Notes: generated from the letters alone by a model not told the origin. 64,000 nt of DNA from Corallococcus sp. AS-1-6 (GCF_020037015.1 NZ_JAIQDE010000003.1:248001-312000); one strand, 5' to 3'; positions 43,209 through 52,462 are shown, numbered from the stretch's first letter. Made by a program: numbers and translations.

Positions 43209-43536
43209 TCCGCGCCCCGTCCGGGCCCGTCCGCCGCTCGCCGCTGACCTGACGGGTAGGCAAGAAGGCCCGGATTCCGGGCCCTTGGCCGGGCTCCAGG
43301 AGAGCGCGCACGGGGCCTCCCCAAGCCGGTTTAAACGGGCGGGGGAGGTCTCGAAAACCCCTGTCAATTCTTGACTTTTCCCCCCTGGACGGGGGATCCT
43401 CCGAGCCTCTCCCACCCGTTGGTGAGGGCCCGGCCGGGACGTTTCATTTCGGGCCACGTCCGCCCCCCATGGTGCGGTCGTCCGACGTGAGTCATCTGGG
43501 GTGCCGCCGGGGGGGCACAAGGAAGGCCACAACGCA
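43209..43536 (+). promoter_or_regulatory. Intergenic region between the NtrC-type gene and the ArsA/Get3 gene
   Basis: It contains a terminator-like hairpin 58 bases past the regulator stop (GGCCCGG-att-CCGGGCC at 43267-43283, followed by CTT). Further on is a TTGACT hexamer at 43371-43376 beside a C6/G5 hairpin (43380-43395), with no convincing -10. AAGGA precedes the next ATG. No gene is seen. Confidence 0.45.
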
Positions 43537-45516
43537 ATGAGCGACGCGCGAGTTCTTCACTTCTTCGGCGGCAAGGGCGGGGTCGGCAAGACCACGCTCG
43601 CGGCAGCGTACGCGGTGAGGCTCTCCGAAGAAGCGCCCAAGCACCGGGTGCTGGTCGTCTCGTTGGATCCGGTCCAGTCCCTGTCGGACCTCGTGAAGAA
43701 GAAGCTGCCGGCGAAGCCCACCAAGCTCCAGGCGGGCAAGGGCGAGGGCGGCCTCTTCGGCGCGGAGCTGAACCCGCCCGCGCTGCTCAAGCCGTTCCTG
43801 GCGGACTACCTGCCGGCGCTGGCGAAGGCGGCGGTGAAGGGGACGCACCTGTCGGAAGAGGAGCTGGGCAAGCTCTACCAGCAGGCGGTGCCGGGGCTGG
43901 AGGAGCTGGTGGCGCTCTTCCACGTGGTGGACCTGCTGGAGTCGGGTGACTACGACCGCATCGTGGTGGACACGGCGCCCACCAGCCACACGCTGCGCCT
44001 GTTCGACATGCCGGCGCAGTTGCGCAAGTTCCTGGGCTTCGTGAAGGCGGGCCAGGACCGCGCCGCCCCGGCCCCCAGCGGCAAGGGCAAGAAGGCGGCG
44101 GCCGCCGCGGCGGCGGAGGGCTCGGGCGGCTTCCTGGAGCAGGTGGGCCAGAAGGCGGAGAAGCTGCTGGCGCTCCTGAAGGATCCGGCGCGCACGGCCT
44201 TCCACCTGGTGGCGCTGGCGGAGCCGGTGCCGGAGGCGCAGACGCGCATGTACTTCACCCAGCTTCGCGAGCGCGGGCTGCCGGTGACGGAGGTGGTGGT
44301 CAACCAGGTGGAGGACCACGAGGGTTGCCCCGCGTGCCAGGGCCGCCGGGGTCTGCAGGCGCCGCACGTGCGCAAGTACCAGGCGCTGGACAAGACCGTG
44401 CCCGTGAACCTGCTGGGCCGCCGCGAGGTGGCGCCCCGGGGGCTGGACGGGCTGAAGGAGTTCGCCAAGGAGTGGGCGGCGGGCAAGGAGACCAAGGCGC
44501 TGGAGTTCAGCGCGGCCGAAGGGCCTCCGGCGCTGGTGCGCGCCCCGTCCATGCCTCCCATCGCGGCGCCTCCGCTGCCGCCCACGCGGCTCATCTTCTT
44601 CGTGGGGCAGGGCGGGGTGGGCAAGTCCTCCTGCGCGGCCGCCGCGGCGGTGACGCTGACGGAGAAGGAGGGGCCGGTGCTCCTCATCTCCACGGACCCC
44701 GCGCACTCCCTGTCGGACGTGCTCCAGAGCCGGCTCACCGACACCGAGACCCAGGTGAAGGGCACCAAGGGCCTGTACGCGCGCGAGCTGGACATGGCGG
44801 GCTGGTTCAACGCCCTGCGCAAGCGGCTGAAGGAGAAGGCGGAGAAGGCCTTCGAGGGCGCGCCCAAGGCGGGCAACGACGTGCCGGCGGACCTGCTCTA
44901 CCTGCGCAACCTGCTGGAGTGCGCGCCCCCGGGCATCGACGAGCTGGCGGCCATGTCCGTGCTGACGGACGCGCTGGTGCAGGAGCGCTTCAAGCGCATC
45001 GTGGTGGACTCGTCGCCGCAGGTGACCAACGTCCGCGTGGTGGAGCTGGCGGATACAGCAAAGACGTGGCTGGGCGCGCTGCACGGCATCCTCAACAAGC
45101 ACCGCGCCAAGGGCCTGGGCGAGCTGGCGGATGACTTCGCCGCGATGCTCAAGCACGTGAAGCGCTTCGAGGACGCGCTGGCGTCCCCCAGCGAGTCGCG
45201 CTTCGTGGTCGTCACGCGCGGCGAGGACCTGGCGTCGTCCCGCACGGAGCGGCTGGTGGAGTACCTCAAGGAGAAGAAGCTCCAGGTGGAGCGGGTGCTC
45301 GTCAACCGCGTGGGCCCCAAGTCCACCTGCGAGAAGTGCGAGAACCGCCGCAAGCTGGAGCTGAACGCGGCCAAGGCCATGGAGAAGAAGATCGGCCTGC
45401 CCGTGACGATGGCGCCCGCGCTGGGCCGTCACCCCGCGGGGCTGCGCGAGCTGAAGGCGTTCCGCACCGCCTGGTACGCGCTGTCCGCGCCGCCGGCGAA
45501 GATCAAGGCGGCCTGA
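43537..45516 (+). CDS. Double-domain ArsA/Get3-type ATPase
   Basis: 659 residues in two homologous halves. Half one has the P-loop GGKGGVGKTT, SLDPVQSLSD, DTAPTSHTLRL and a CPAC pair. Half two has GQGGVGKSS, STDPAHSLSD, CEKC, and DSSPQVTNVRVVEL where DTAPTGHTLR is expected, so its switch II is altered. An Ala/Lys linker lies inside half one and a Pro-rich linker joins the halves. Enteric ArsA drives arsenite export, and Get3 inserts tail-anchored proteins. No arsB, arsR or metal-resistance gene is near, so arsenite transport is not supported by context. Confidence 0.9.
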   Translation: MSDARVLHFFGGKGGVGKTTLAAAYAVRLSEEAPKHRVLVVSLDPVQSLSDLVKKKLPAKPTKLQAGKGEGGLFGAELNPPALLKPFLADYLPALAKAAVKGTHLSEEELGKLYQQAVPGLEELVALFHVVDLLESGDYDRIVVDTAPTSHTLRLFDMPAQLRKFLGFVKAGQDRAAPAPSGKGKKAAAAAAAEGSGGFLEQVGQKAEKLLALLKDPARTAFHLVALAEPVPEAQTRMYFTQLRERGLPVTEVVVNQVEDHEGCPACQGRRGLQAPHVRKYQALDKTVPVNLLGRREVAPRGLDGLKEFAKEWAAGKETKALEFSAAEGPPALVRAPSMPPIAAPPLPPTRLIFFVGQGGVGKSSCAAAAAVTLTEKEGPVLLISTDPAHSLSDVLQSRLTDTETQVKGTKGLYARELDMAGWFNALRKRLKEKAEKAFEGAPKAGNDVPADLLYLRNLLECAPPGIDELAAMSVLTDALVQERFKRIVVDSSPQVTNVRVVELADTAKTWLGALHGILNKHRAKGLGELADDFAAMLKHVKRFEDALASPSESRFVVVTRGEDLASSRTERLVEYLKEKKLQVERVLVNRVGPKSTCEKCENRRKLELNAAKAMEKKIGLPVTMAPALGRHPAGLRELKAFRTAWYALSAPPAKIKAA

Positions 45517-45539
45517 GCCTTCCGCCGCGCCGGGCTCCT

Positions 45540-46007
45540 TCAGTGGGGGCCCGGCAGGAGCAGGGACAGGGGCAGCCGGTGGGGATCCGCCCGGCGCACC
45601 TGGCCCAGCAGGTCCACGGCGGTCGCCTCCAGTGAGCGCACCGCCGGGGCCTCAGGCACCTCCAGGTGCTGGTGGAGCACCCAGCCCGGCCCCAGCAGCA
45701 TCAGCGCCACCGCCGGCACGATGCACAGGGTCACCACCAGGCTGGCGCCGCCCGCCGTGCCCAGCACGCGCAGCACCGGCGACGCCTGGATGCGCGGGCG
45801 CTGCAGGGCCGCGAGGATGCGCGCGAAGAGAGCGCCGCCCACGAGCCCCAGCACCGTGGCCAGCCCCCAGCTCAGCCCGCCCACCGGGGTGCCCAGCACC
45901 GGCTCCAGCAGCGGAGGCGCCAGGGCTCCCAGCACGAAGGCGAGGATGACGGGCGCGACCGCGACGATGGCGACCAGCCCCCAGTGTCTGGCGTTGAGTC
46001 GGTGCAC
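45540..46007 (-). CDS. Small membrane protein, function unknown
   Basis: 155 residues with three or four hydrophobic segments (LVAIVAVAPVILAFVLGAL, LSWGLATVLGLVGGALFA, SLVVTLCIVPAVALMLLG) and a soluble C-terminus of about 45 residues. No family recognised. GTG was chosen because GGGGGGAA precedes it; an upstream ATG in the same frame would add a Cys/Pro-rich stretch that does not look coding. It is convergent with the ArsA-like gene. Confidence 0.65.
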   Translation of the reverse strand: MHRLNARHWGLVAIVAVAPVILAFVLGALAPPLLEPVLGTPVGGLSWGLATVLGLVGGALFARILAALQRPRIQASPVLRVLGTAGGASLVVTLCIVPAVALMLLGPGWVLHQHLEVPEAPAVRSLEATAVDLLGQVRRADPHRLPLSLLLPGPH

Positions 46008-46121
46008 GGCTTCCCCCCTCGGCTTGCGGCAGGAAGGTGGGCACCGGCAGGCAGGCGCGCCAGGGCGCTGTCCCGTGGACGCGGGTAGGCGTGCACCGGG
46101 CGTCACTTCACGGCGCCCACC

Positions 46122-46814
46122 TCAGGCGTCGCACTCCGAGGGGCTGTCGGTGAAGGCGCCCAGGGGCTCCGGGAAGGTGAGGGCGCCCGTGGTGCTGAGC
46201 GTGCCGGTGACGGGCGCGGCGTTGGGGAGCTTCACCTCCACCGTGCGGCCCCGGACGGTGTACGTGCCCGGGGTCCGGGACTCGCGGGGCGCGCCGGAGT
46301 CGCCCACCTCCCGCCTCCAGAGCTCCACGCGGCCCCCGCCCTGGAACTGCAGGGCCCGGATGGTGCCGTAGACGCCCACGCCGGGGCCGTACCAGGACAC
46401 CGCCCGGAGGAGGGCCGGCACGTCGGCCTCCTTTTCGGGCGTGCGGCCCAGCAGCTTCTGCCAGCCGAGTGTGTCCCGGATGACGTCCAGGTCCCGGTCC
46501 TCCTTCGCCCGCTGGAGGCGGCGCGCGTCCAGGCGCACGGCGGTGGCCAGCTCCTCCATGATGGCGTCGCGGTGGGCGCTGTACTCGCACACCTTGCCCT
46601 GCTTGCGCAGGACGCCCAGGGTGGCGGCGGCGTTGTAGTGGGCCAGGGCGTAGTCCGGGGTGGCCCGGGCAGCGGCCTGGAACTTCTCCAGGGCCTCTGG
46701 ATAGCGGCCGGACTGGTACAGCCGGAACCCCTGCGTGTTGAGGGCCCGGCCGGGAGGGGGCGCGGCCGGGGCGGCGGACAGTGTCAGGGCCAGCAGGGAC
46801 AGGGCGAGGACCAT
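46122..46814 (-). CDS. Secreted TPR-containing protein
   Basis: 230 residues. A signal peptide (LALSLLALTLSAAPA) is followed by one or two tetratricopeptide repeats (LNTQGFRLYQSGRYPEALEKF and TPDYALAHYNAAATLGVL), then a long helix and a C-terminal beta domain that includes GTYTVRGRTVEVKLP, like a small lipocalin or avidin-type sheet. The TPRs suggest protein binding in the periplasm. The gene diverges from accA. Function not assigned. Confidence 0.75.
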   Translation of the reverse strand: MVLALSLLALTLSAAPAAPPPGRALNTQGFRLYQSGRYPEALEKFQAAARATPDYALAHYNAAATLGVLRKQGKVCEYSAHRDAIMEELATAVRLDARRLQRAKEDRDLDVIRDTLGWQKLLGRTPEKEADVPALLRAVSWYGPGVGVYGTIRALQFQGGGRVELWRREVGDSGAPRESRTPGTYTVRGRTVEVKLPNAAPVTGTLSTTGALTFPEPLGAFTDSPSECDA

Positions 46815-46907
46815 GTTGCTCCAGACGGGCGGTCTCCCCGGACATTCCAGGGGGTGCGTAACCGCTTGCGCGTTGATTGGCCTGAACCCTGGTGCTAGTT
46901 CGGCGCC

Positions 46908-47876
46908 ATGGCAACCGGCATTGGCTACGCGCTCGACTTCGAGCGCCCGCTCATCGAGCTGGAGAAGAAGATCGAGGAGCTGAAGGCCCTCTCCACCAGC
47001 GGCACCGTGGATTTCTCCTCTGAAATCTCCAAGCTGGAGAAGAAGGCGAAGAAGCTCCAGACGGAGATCTTCAGCGACCTGACCCGCTGGCAGGTGGTGC
47101 AGTTGTCGCGCCACAGCGCGCGCCCGTACTTCCTGGACTACGTCCACCACCTCTTCACGGACTTCTTCGAGATGTGCGGCGACCGGCACTTCGGAGAGGA
47201 CCCGTCCATCGTCGGCGGCTTCGCGCGCTTCGACGGCAAGACGGTGATGCTCATCGGGCACCAGAAGGGGCGCAACACCAAGGAGAACATGGCGCGCAAC
47301 TTCGGCATGCCGCGCCCGGAGGGCTACCGCAAGGCGCGCCGGCTGATGGAGCTGGCCGAGCGGATGGAGAAGCCCATCCTCACCTTCGTGGACACGCCGG
47401 GCGCGTACCCGGGCATCGGCGCGGAGGAGCGCGGTCAGGCGGAGGCCATCGCCATCAACCTGGAGGTCATGAGCCGGCTGCGCGTGCCCATCATCTCCAC
47501 CGTGGTGGGCGAGGGCGGCTCCGGCGGCGCGCTGGCCATCGGCGTGGGCAACCGCGTGCTGATGTTCCAGAACAGCGTCTACTCCGTCATCTCCCCGGAG
47601 GGCTGCGCCTCCATCCTCTTCCGCGACGCGACCAAGGCGGACAAGGCCGCGGACGCGATGCGCCCCACGGCGCAGGACCTGCTGGAGATGAAGATCATCG
47701 ACGAGGTGATTCCGGAGCCCCCGGGCGGCGCGCACCGCGACCCGGCCAAGGCGGCGGAGGCGCTGGGCAAGACGCTGCGCAAGCACCTGGGCCAGTTGGC
47801 GGAGCTGTCGCCGGACGCGCTGGTGCGCGACCGCTACGACAAGTTCCGCGCGCTCGGCATGTTCTCCGGCAAGTAG
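46908..47876 (+). CDS. accA: Acetyl-CoA carboxylase carboxyltransferase subunit alpha
   Basis: 322 residues, the normal length. With AccD it transfers the carboxyl group from biotin to acetyl-CoA to give malonyl-CoA. Visible marks are FERPLIELEKKIEELK at the start, FFEMCGDRHFGEDPSIVGG, GRNTKENMARNFGM, VDTPGAYPGIGAEERGQ and the oxyanion-type GEGGSGGALAIGVGN. It is the first of three same-strand genes (hisC 14 bases on, cmk overlapping) with unrelated pathways. Confidence 0.98.
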   Translation: MATGIGYALDFERPLIELEKKIEELKALSTSGTVDFSSEISKLEKKAKKLQTEIFSDLTRWQVVQLSRHSARPYFLDYVHHLFTDFFEMCGDRHFGEDPSIVGGFARFDGKTVMLIGHQKGRNTKENMARNFGMPRPEGYRKARRLMELAERMEKPILTFVDTPGAYPGIGAEERGQAEAIAINLEVMSRLRVPIISTVVGEGGSGGALAIGVGNRVLMFQNSVYSVISPEGCASILFRDATKADKAADAMRPTAQDLLEMKIIDEVIPEPPGGAHRDPAKAAEALGKTLRKHLGQLAELSPDALVRDRYDKFRALGMFSGK

Positions 47877-47890
47877 AGGGTTCCCACCGC

Positions 47891-48982
47891 ATGCGACCGC
47901 TCGTCCCTCCCTACGTCGAGACGCTCAAGGCCTACGTCCCGGGCAAGCCCATCGAGGAGACGGAGCGGGAGTACGGCCTCAAGGGCGTCATCAAGCTGGC
48001 CTCCAACGAGAACCCGCTGGGCCCGTCGCCCCGCGCGGTGGAGGCCATGCGCAACGCCGCGGCCCAGGTGAACCTCTACCCGGACGCCACCAGCTTCCAC
48101 CTGGTGCGCAAGCTCGCCGCGCACCTGGGCGTGAAGCCGGAGGAGGTCGTGCTGGGCAGCGGCTCCAACGAGCTCATCGAGCTGTTGATGCGCACGTTCA
48201 CGACGCCCGAGGAGGAGATCCTCCTGTGCAAGGGCTCGTTCCCCGCGTACCGCATCTCCGCGCAGGCGCACGGCCGCGCGTTCGTGGAGGTGCCCATGCG
48301 CGAGGGCTTCCGCTACGACCTGGAGGCCATGGCCCGCGCCGTCACGCCGCGCACGCGCATGGTGTTCCTGGCCAACCCGGACAACCCCACGGGCACCACG
48401 TTCGGGCGCAAGGACCTGGAGGCGTTCCTGGCGGCGGTGCCGAAGGACGTGCTCGTGGTCCACGACGAGGCCTACGCGGAGTTCGTCGACTGGCCCGACT
48501 ACGCGAGCGCCGTGGAGCTGTTCCACGCGCACCCGAACCTGGTGGGGCTGCGCACCTTCAGCAAGATCCACGGGCTGGCCGGCATCCGTCTGGGCTCGGC
48601 GGTGATGGACGCGAAGCTCGCGGGCTACGTGCACCGCACGCGCATGCCGTTCAACCTGACGACGGTGGCGCAGGCGGCGGGCATGGCCGCGCTGGAGGAC
48701 ACGGAGCACGTGCAGCGCACGCGGGAGAACAACCGCGAGGGCCTGCGCTTCTACGCGGAGGAGCTGCCGAAGCTGGGGCTCACGCTGACGGACAGCCATG
48801 CGAACTTCGTCTTCGTGGACTGCCACCGTCCGTCCGGCGAGGTGTACGAGCAGCTCCTGCGCCGGGGCGTCATCGTGCGGCCCATGGCGGGCAACGGCCA
48901 CCCGAACTGCCTGCGCATCTCCGTGGGCACGCCCCAGGAGAACGCGCGCTGCGTGGCCGCGCTGAAGGAGGTCCTGTCATGA
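47891..48982 (+). CDS. hisC: Histidinol-phosphate aminotransferase
   Basis: 363 residues. This PLP enzyme transaminates imidazole-acetol phosphate in histidine synthesis. Key segments are KLASNENPLGPSP, PDNPTGT (Asn binding PLP), VVHDEAYAEF (Asp), and the Schiff-base Lys in FSKIHGLAGIRLG. The C-terminal NCLRISVGTPQEN holds the Arg that binds substrate carboxylate. No other his gene is nearby, so a broader aromatic or phosphonate specificity is possible. Confidence 0.93.
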   Translation: MRPLVPPYVETLKAYVPGKPIEETEREYGLKGVIKLASNENPLGPSPRAVEAMRNAAAQVNLYPDATSFHLVRKLAAHLGVKPEEVVLGSGSNELIELLMRTFTTPEEEILLCKGSFPAYRISAQAHGRAFVEVPMREGFRYDLEAMARAVTPRTRMVFLANPDNPTGTTFGRKDLEAFLAAVPKDVLVVHDEAYAEFVDWPDYASAVELFHAHPNLVGLRTFSKIHGLAGIRLGSAVMDAKLAGYVHRTRMPFNLTTVAQAAGMAALEDTEHVQRTRENNREGLRFYAEELPKLGLTLTDSHANFVFVDCHRPSGEVYEQLLRRGVIVRPMAGNGHPNCLRISVGTPQENARCVAALKEVLS

Positions 48983-49674
48983 GCGCGCGTCCGTTCATCG
49001 TCGCCATCGACGGGCCGGCCGGGGCGGGCAAGTCCTCCGTGTCCAAGCTGCTCGCGCGGCGGCTGGGCTTCGCGCTGGTGGACACCGGCGCCATCTACCG
49101 CTGCGTGGCGCTGATGGCCTCGCGCGAGGGCATCGCGTTCGACGACGACGCGAAGCTGGGCGAGCTGCTCGGGCGCGTGCGCATCCACTTCCAGGTGGTG
49201 GGCGAGGAGAACCACGTCTTCCTGGGCGGCGAGGACGTGTCGTCGGAGATCCGCACGCCGCCCATCTCCATGGGGGCGTCGCAGGTGTCCGGGCGGCCGG
49301 TGGTGCGCGCGGGGCTGCTCGCGCTCCAGCGGCGGCTGGCGCTGGAGGCGGCGTCGGGCGCCATCCTGGAGGGCCGTGACATCGGCACGGTGGTGTTCCC
49401 GGACGCGGACGTGAAGTTCTTCCTCCAGGCGAACCCGGAGGTGCGCGCGCGCCGCCGCTTCGAGGAGCTGTTCCAGAAGGGCGTGGACAGCAGCCTGGAG
49501 GGCGTCCTCCAGGATCAGACGCGCCGCGACGCCGCGGACTCCGGCCGCGAGGTGGCGCCGCTGAAGCCCGCCGAGGACGCGGTGCACGTGGACTCCAGCA
49601 GCATGCCGCTGTCGGAGGTCGTGCAGTCGCTGGAGCAGGAGATCGAGCGCCGCCGGGCCGTGCGCGGCGCCTGA
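48979..49674 (+). CDS. cmk: Cytidylate kinase
   Basis: 231 residues. It phosphorylates CMP and dCMP with ATP. The P-loop GPAGAGKSS is near residue 12; LVDTGAIYRCVAL, the CMP-binding SxxR region, GRDIGTVVFPDADVKFFL and DQTRRDAADSGREVAPL with KPAEDAVHVDSS are all in order. The ATG overlaps the hisC stop (ATGA). Confidence 0.97.
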   Translation: MSARPFIVAIDGPAGAGKSSVSKLLARRLGFALVDTGAIYRCVALMASREGIAFDDDAKLGELLGRVRIHFQVVGEENHVFLGGEDVSSEIRTPPISMGASQVSGRPVVRAGLLALQRRLALEAASGAILEGRDIGTVVFPDADVKFFLQANPEVRARRRFEELFQKGVDSSLEGVLQDQTRRDAADSGREVAPLKPAEDAVHVDSSSMPLSEVVQSLEQEIERRRAVRGA

Positions 49675-49678
49675 GCCG

Positions 49679-51811
49679 TCAGAAGCTGACGCCGTCCGTG
49701 CTGGGGGCGGGCACCGTCAGGGCCAGCCGGGCCTGGGGGCCGTCCTTCTCGTAGAAGCGGTGGTAGAGGTACAGGTCCGCCACCACCTGCTTCACGTAGC
49801 CGCGCGTCTCCCGGTACGGGATGGACTCCACGAACAGGTCCAGGGGCATGCCGCCGCGCTCCTGCGTCCAGCGCACCGCCGCCTTGGGGCCCGCGTTGTA
49901 GGCCGCCGCCGCGAGCGCGGGGTGCGCGAAGCGCTTCATCAGTTGCGCCAGGTACCACGCGCCGTAGCGGATGTTGCGCTCCGGGGCGAACAGGTCCGCG
50001 GGCGCGGGCGCGGGCTCCGCCATCTTCTGGGCGATCTCCGTCGCGGTGGGCGGGATGATCTGCATGAGGCCGCGCGCGTCCGCCGCGCTCATGACCTCCG
50101 GCCGGAAGGCGCTCTCCCGCCGCATGATGGCCCACACGAGGAACGGATCCAGCGCCTGCCGCGTGGCCTCCGTCTCCACCGCCTGGGCGAACGCGCGAGG
50201 GTAGAACGCGGCCAGCGCGTCCGGCGCCTTCGCCCCGAAGGCCCGGCCCCACAGGTAGCGCGCCGCCACGACGTGCGCGTGGCCGAACTCGCCAAGCTGC
50301 AGGAGCGCGTGCGCGAACGGCAGCGCCTGGTCCGGGCCGCGCAGGCCCGACACGCGCGACTGCACCTCGTCCGCCGCGTCGCGGAAGAGGCCCGCGCGCG
50401 TCAGCGCCACCGCCAGCTCCAGCTCCGGCGGGCGGGGGAGGGTGAGCTGCTTCGGAGGCTGCGGGAAGGCCGCGGGCGGCGTGCGTCCCAGCTCGTGCAG
50501 CCGCTCCGTGGCGAGCAGCGCGTAGAACGACGCGGGCGCCGCGCTGATGACGGCCTCATACGCGGGCCCCACCGTCGCCGGCTTGCCGCCGCCCAGCTCC
50601 TCCGTGCGCGCCATCCAGTAGCGCGCCTGCGGCGCCAGGCTCGTCTTCGGATAGGCCGTCACCAGGTCGTCCAGCGCCTGGCGCGCCTTCGCGTGCTGCT
50701 CCAGCCGGATGTGCGAGAGGGCGCGGAACCACATCGCCTCATCGCGGCGGCGCGAGCCCTTGTAGCGCTTCTCGTAGTCCGCGAAGGACTTCGCCGCGTC
50801 CTCGAAGCGGCCGCCCTGCAGGTCCAGCCACGCGGCGAAGAACGCGCCCTCCTCGCCGGCCGCCTGGGAGGGATAGGCCTTGTCCAGCGCCGCCATCAGC
50901 TTGCGGGCCTTCTCGTTGTCATCCGAGCGCAGCGCCCGGCGCGCCACCACCAGCGCGGCCTCCGCGGCGATGGCCGGCGGCCCCTTGCGCGCCACCGCGA
51001 GCGCCTTCTCCGCCTCCTCGCGCTTGCCTCGCGCGAAGAGCACCTGCGCGCGCAGGAGCGCCACCTGCGCCTGGGCGGGGGCGCCCTTCACCAGCCCCCG
51101 CTTCTCCGCCGTGACGAGCTCCGCCTCGGCCCGCGCCGCGTCGTCGGAGAGGAAGCCCCGGGCGCGCTGGAGGTGTTCGGGCAGGGTGAGCTTCACCGCG
51201 GGCTTCAGCGCGGCCAGTTGCTCCAGCGCCTCGTCCGCGTAGGGGTGGGTGGGGAAGCGCAGCGCCACGGTCTTCAGGTCCGCCCGCTGGCCCGCCGCGT
51301 TGCCGGTGGCCGCGCGCGCCTGGGCGCGCTGGAAGAGCAGCTCCGGGGTGGGCTGCGCCGCCGCCGCGGACTCCAGCACCGGGGCCGCGTCCCTGGGCCG
51401 GTGTGCGTCCAGGAGCGACTCCCCCAGGCGGGCGCGGGCGCGCACGGCCAGGGCGGGGGAGGCCTTCTCCAGGGCCCGCTCGAAGTCCTTCGCCGCGCCG
51501 TTGGGGTCCCCCGCGTAGAAGCGCGCCTGGCCCAGGTAGAAGGCGTGGAAGGCCTCCAGGGGCGCGGGGGGCGCGTGGCGGGTGAGCAGGTCCCGGGCCT
51601 GGGCGGCGTCCCCGTCCGAAAGGACCAGGGTGCCGGCGAGCAGGCCCAGGCGGCCCGCGTCCGGGCACTTCGCCTGCTCACAGGCGGTGAGCTCCGCCCG
51701 GGCGAGCGCCGCCGCGTCGGACCGGTGCAGGCGGACGGCCTCCAGCGTCGCCGGGGACTGCCCCAGCGCCACCCCCGTCACCCATCCCGCCACCCAGCCG
51801 GTCCAACTCAT
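49679..51811 (-). CDS. Soluble lytic murein transglycosylase (Slt70-like) with TPR array
   Basis: 710 residues with a signal peptide. Most of the chain (30-530) is a long helical array of TPR-like units, forming the U-shaped ring of Slt70. The C-terminal 150 residues are the SLT lysozyme-like domain: the catalytic Glu in IMRRESAFRPEV, then DARGLMQIIPPTA, ERNIRYGAWYL, AAAYNAGPKAA and PYRETRGYVKQV. It cuts peptidoglycan between MurNAc and GlcNAc in the periplasm, leaving 1,6-anhydro ends. It is convergent with cmk, 4 bases apart. Confidence 0.94.
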   Translation of the reverse strand: MSWTGWVAGWVTGVALGQSPATLEAVRLHRSDAAALARAELTACEQAKCPDAGRLGLLAGTLVLSDGDAAQARDLLTRHAPPAPLEAFHAFYLGQARFYAGDPNGAAKDFERALEKASPALAVRARARLGESLLDAHRPRDAAPVLESAAAAQPTPELLFQRAQARAATGNAAGQRADLKTVALRFPTHPYADEALEQLAALKPAVKLTLPEHLQRARGFLSDDAARAEAELVTAEKRGLVKGAPAQAQVALLRAQVLFARGKREEAEKALAVARKGPPAIAAEAALVVARRALRSDDNEKARKLMAALDKAYPSQAAGEEGAFFAAWLDLQGGRFEDAAKSFADYEKRYKGSRRRDEAMWFRALSHIRLEQHAKARQALDDLVTAYPKTSLAPQARYWMARTEELGGGKPATVGPAYEAVISAAPASFYALLATERLHELGRTPPAAFPQPPKQLTLPRPPELELAVALTRAGLFRDAADEVQSRVSGLRGPDQALPFAHALLQLGEFGHAHVVAARYLWGRAFGAKAPDALAAFYPRAFAQAVETEATRQALDPFLVWAIMRRESAFRPEVMSAADARGLMQIIPPTATEIAQKMAEPAPAPADLFAPERNIRYGAWYLAQLMKRFAHPALAAAAYNAGPKAAVRWTQERGGMPLDLFVESIPYRETRGYVKQVVADLYLYHRFYEKDGPQARLALTVPAPSTDGVSF

Positions 51812-51898
51812 GGATTTCTTCCTTTCACTTCGCGGCCTTGCGGCTTCGGAACGAGAGGTTTGCAGTCGACATTCCCCACCAGGTGGGCGGGGGTCGGT

Positions 51899-52105
51899 TT
51901 GACAGTCGGCCCGACAAGTCCTAGATCCCGCCGCCGCGGGCTCGTCCCGCGGGGTTGTCGACCCGTTGCGCTCTCCGGAGGGAATCCTTACGTTGCGCCG
52001 CTGTTGAGCGCTACTCCGGACCGATGTGTGTCAGTCAGACCTGTCGTCGGTAGCACTGCTCGTTCACAGACCTCGGGGGGGGAAACAGCTCATAGGGGAG
52101 GCTCC
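51899..52105 (+). promoter_or_regulatory. Consensus promoter and long leader of the small Cys-rich protein gene
   Basis: TTGACA and TAGATC are exactly 17 bases apart (51899-51927), close to the sigma-70 consensus. The spacer contains the dyad GTCGG-c-CCGAC (51905-51915), placed to be a repressor site. The leader is about 170 bases long, with a CCGCGGG/CCCGCGG hairpin right at its start and AGGGGAGG before the ATG. No known riboswitch core was recognised in it. Confidence 0.6.
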
Positions 52106-52339
52106 ATGAAGCCGTGTCCGTCCGATCTGCCGCAGACCATCAATCCCGAAGCCGGCCCGAAGCGGGCAGGCGTCGAGACGCATCGCAACCTGAACTGCAA
52201 CCACTACGACAACTGCCTCGATGAGGCCGTGCGTCGCGGCTGGCAGTCGTTCACGTGCATGAAGTGCCCGATGTACGCCAACCTCGCGCCTCCGCAGATG
52301 GGGCTGGAGGCGTACGCCACGCAGCGCCGGCCTGTCTAA
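52106..52339 (+). CDS. 77-residue Cys-rich protein, probable zinc or iron-sulfur site
   Basis: Four Cys stand out: C31 and C37 in NCNHYDNCLDEAV, C51 and C54 in FTCMKCP. The pattern NCxxYxxCLxxAxxxxWxxFxCxxC resembles small deltaproteobacterial proteins of unknown function. The spacing would suit one zinc or an iron-sulfur centre. Cytoplasmic by lack of a signal. It has its own near-consensus promoter, a strong ribosome-binding site and a long leader, so it is probably well expressed and controlled. Confidence 0.78.
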   Translation: MKPCPSDLPQTINPEAGPKRAGVETHRNLNCNHYDNCLDEAVRRGWQSFTCMKCPMYANLAPPQMGLEAYATQRRPV

Positions 52340-52462
52340 CCGGGACGTCTGACATGGGGCCGGTCCACCGGCCCCGCGCGAGCTTGCAACCGGTCACGCC
52401 CGAAACACCGGACGTGGCCGGCGTCCGCGTCGGCGTTTCTCCGCGGAGCCGGTGCCTCCCCT

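Noticed and set aside
43537-45516. Arsenite resistance operon
   Set aside because: The ATPase looks like ArsA, but no arsR, arsB, arsC or arsD is present and the Cys pattern suits Get3 at least as well.
48979-49674. Frameshift or fusion at the hisC-cmk junction
   Set aside because: The frames overlap by an ordinary ATGA and both proteins are full length.
49760-52339. An 859-codon plus-strand frame opposite the lytic transglycosylase
   Set aside because: Only its last 77 codons (the Cys-rich protein) have a ribosome-binding site and sensible composition. The rest is antisense to a recognised SLT/TPR protein.
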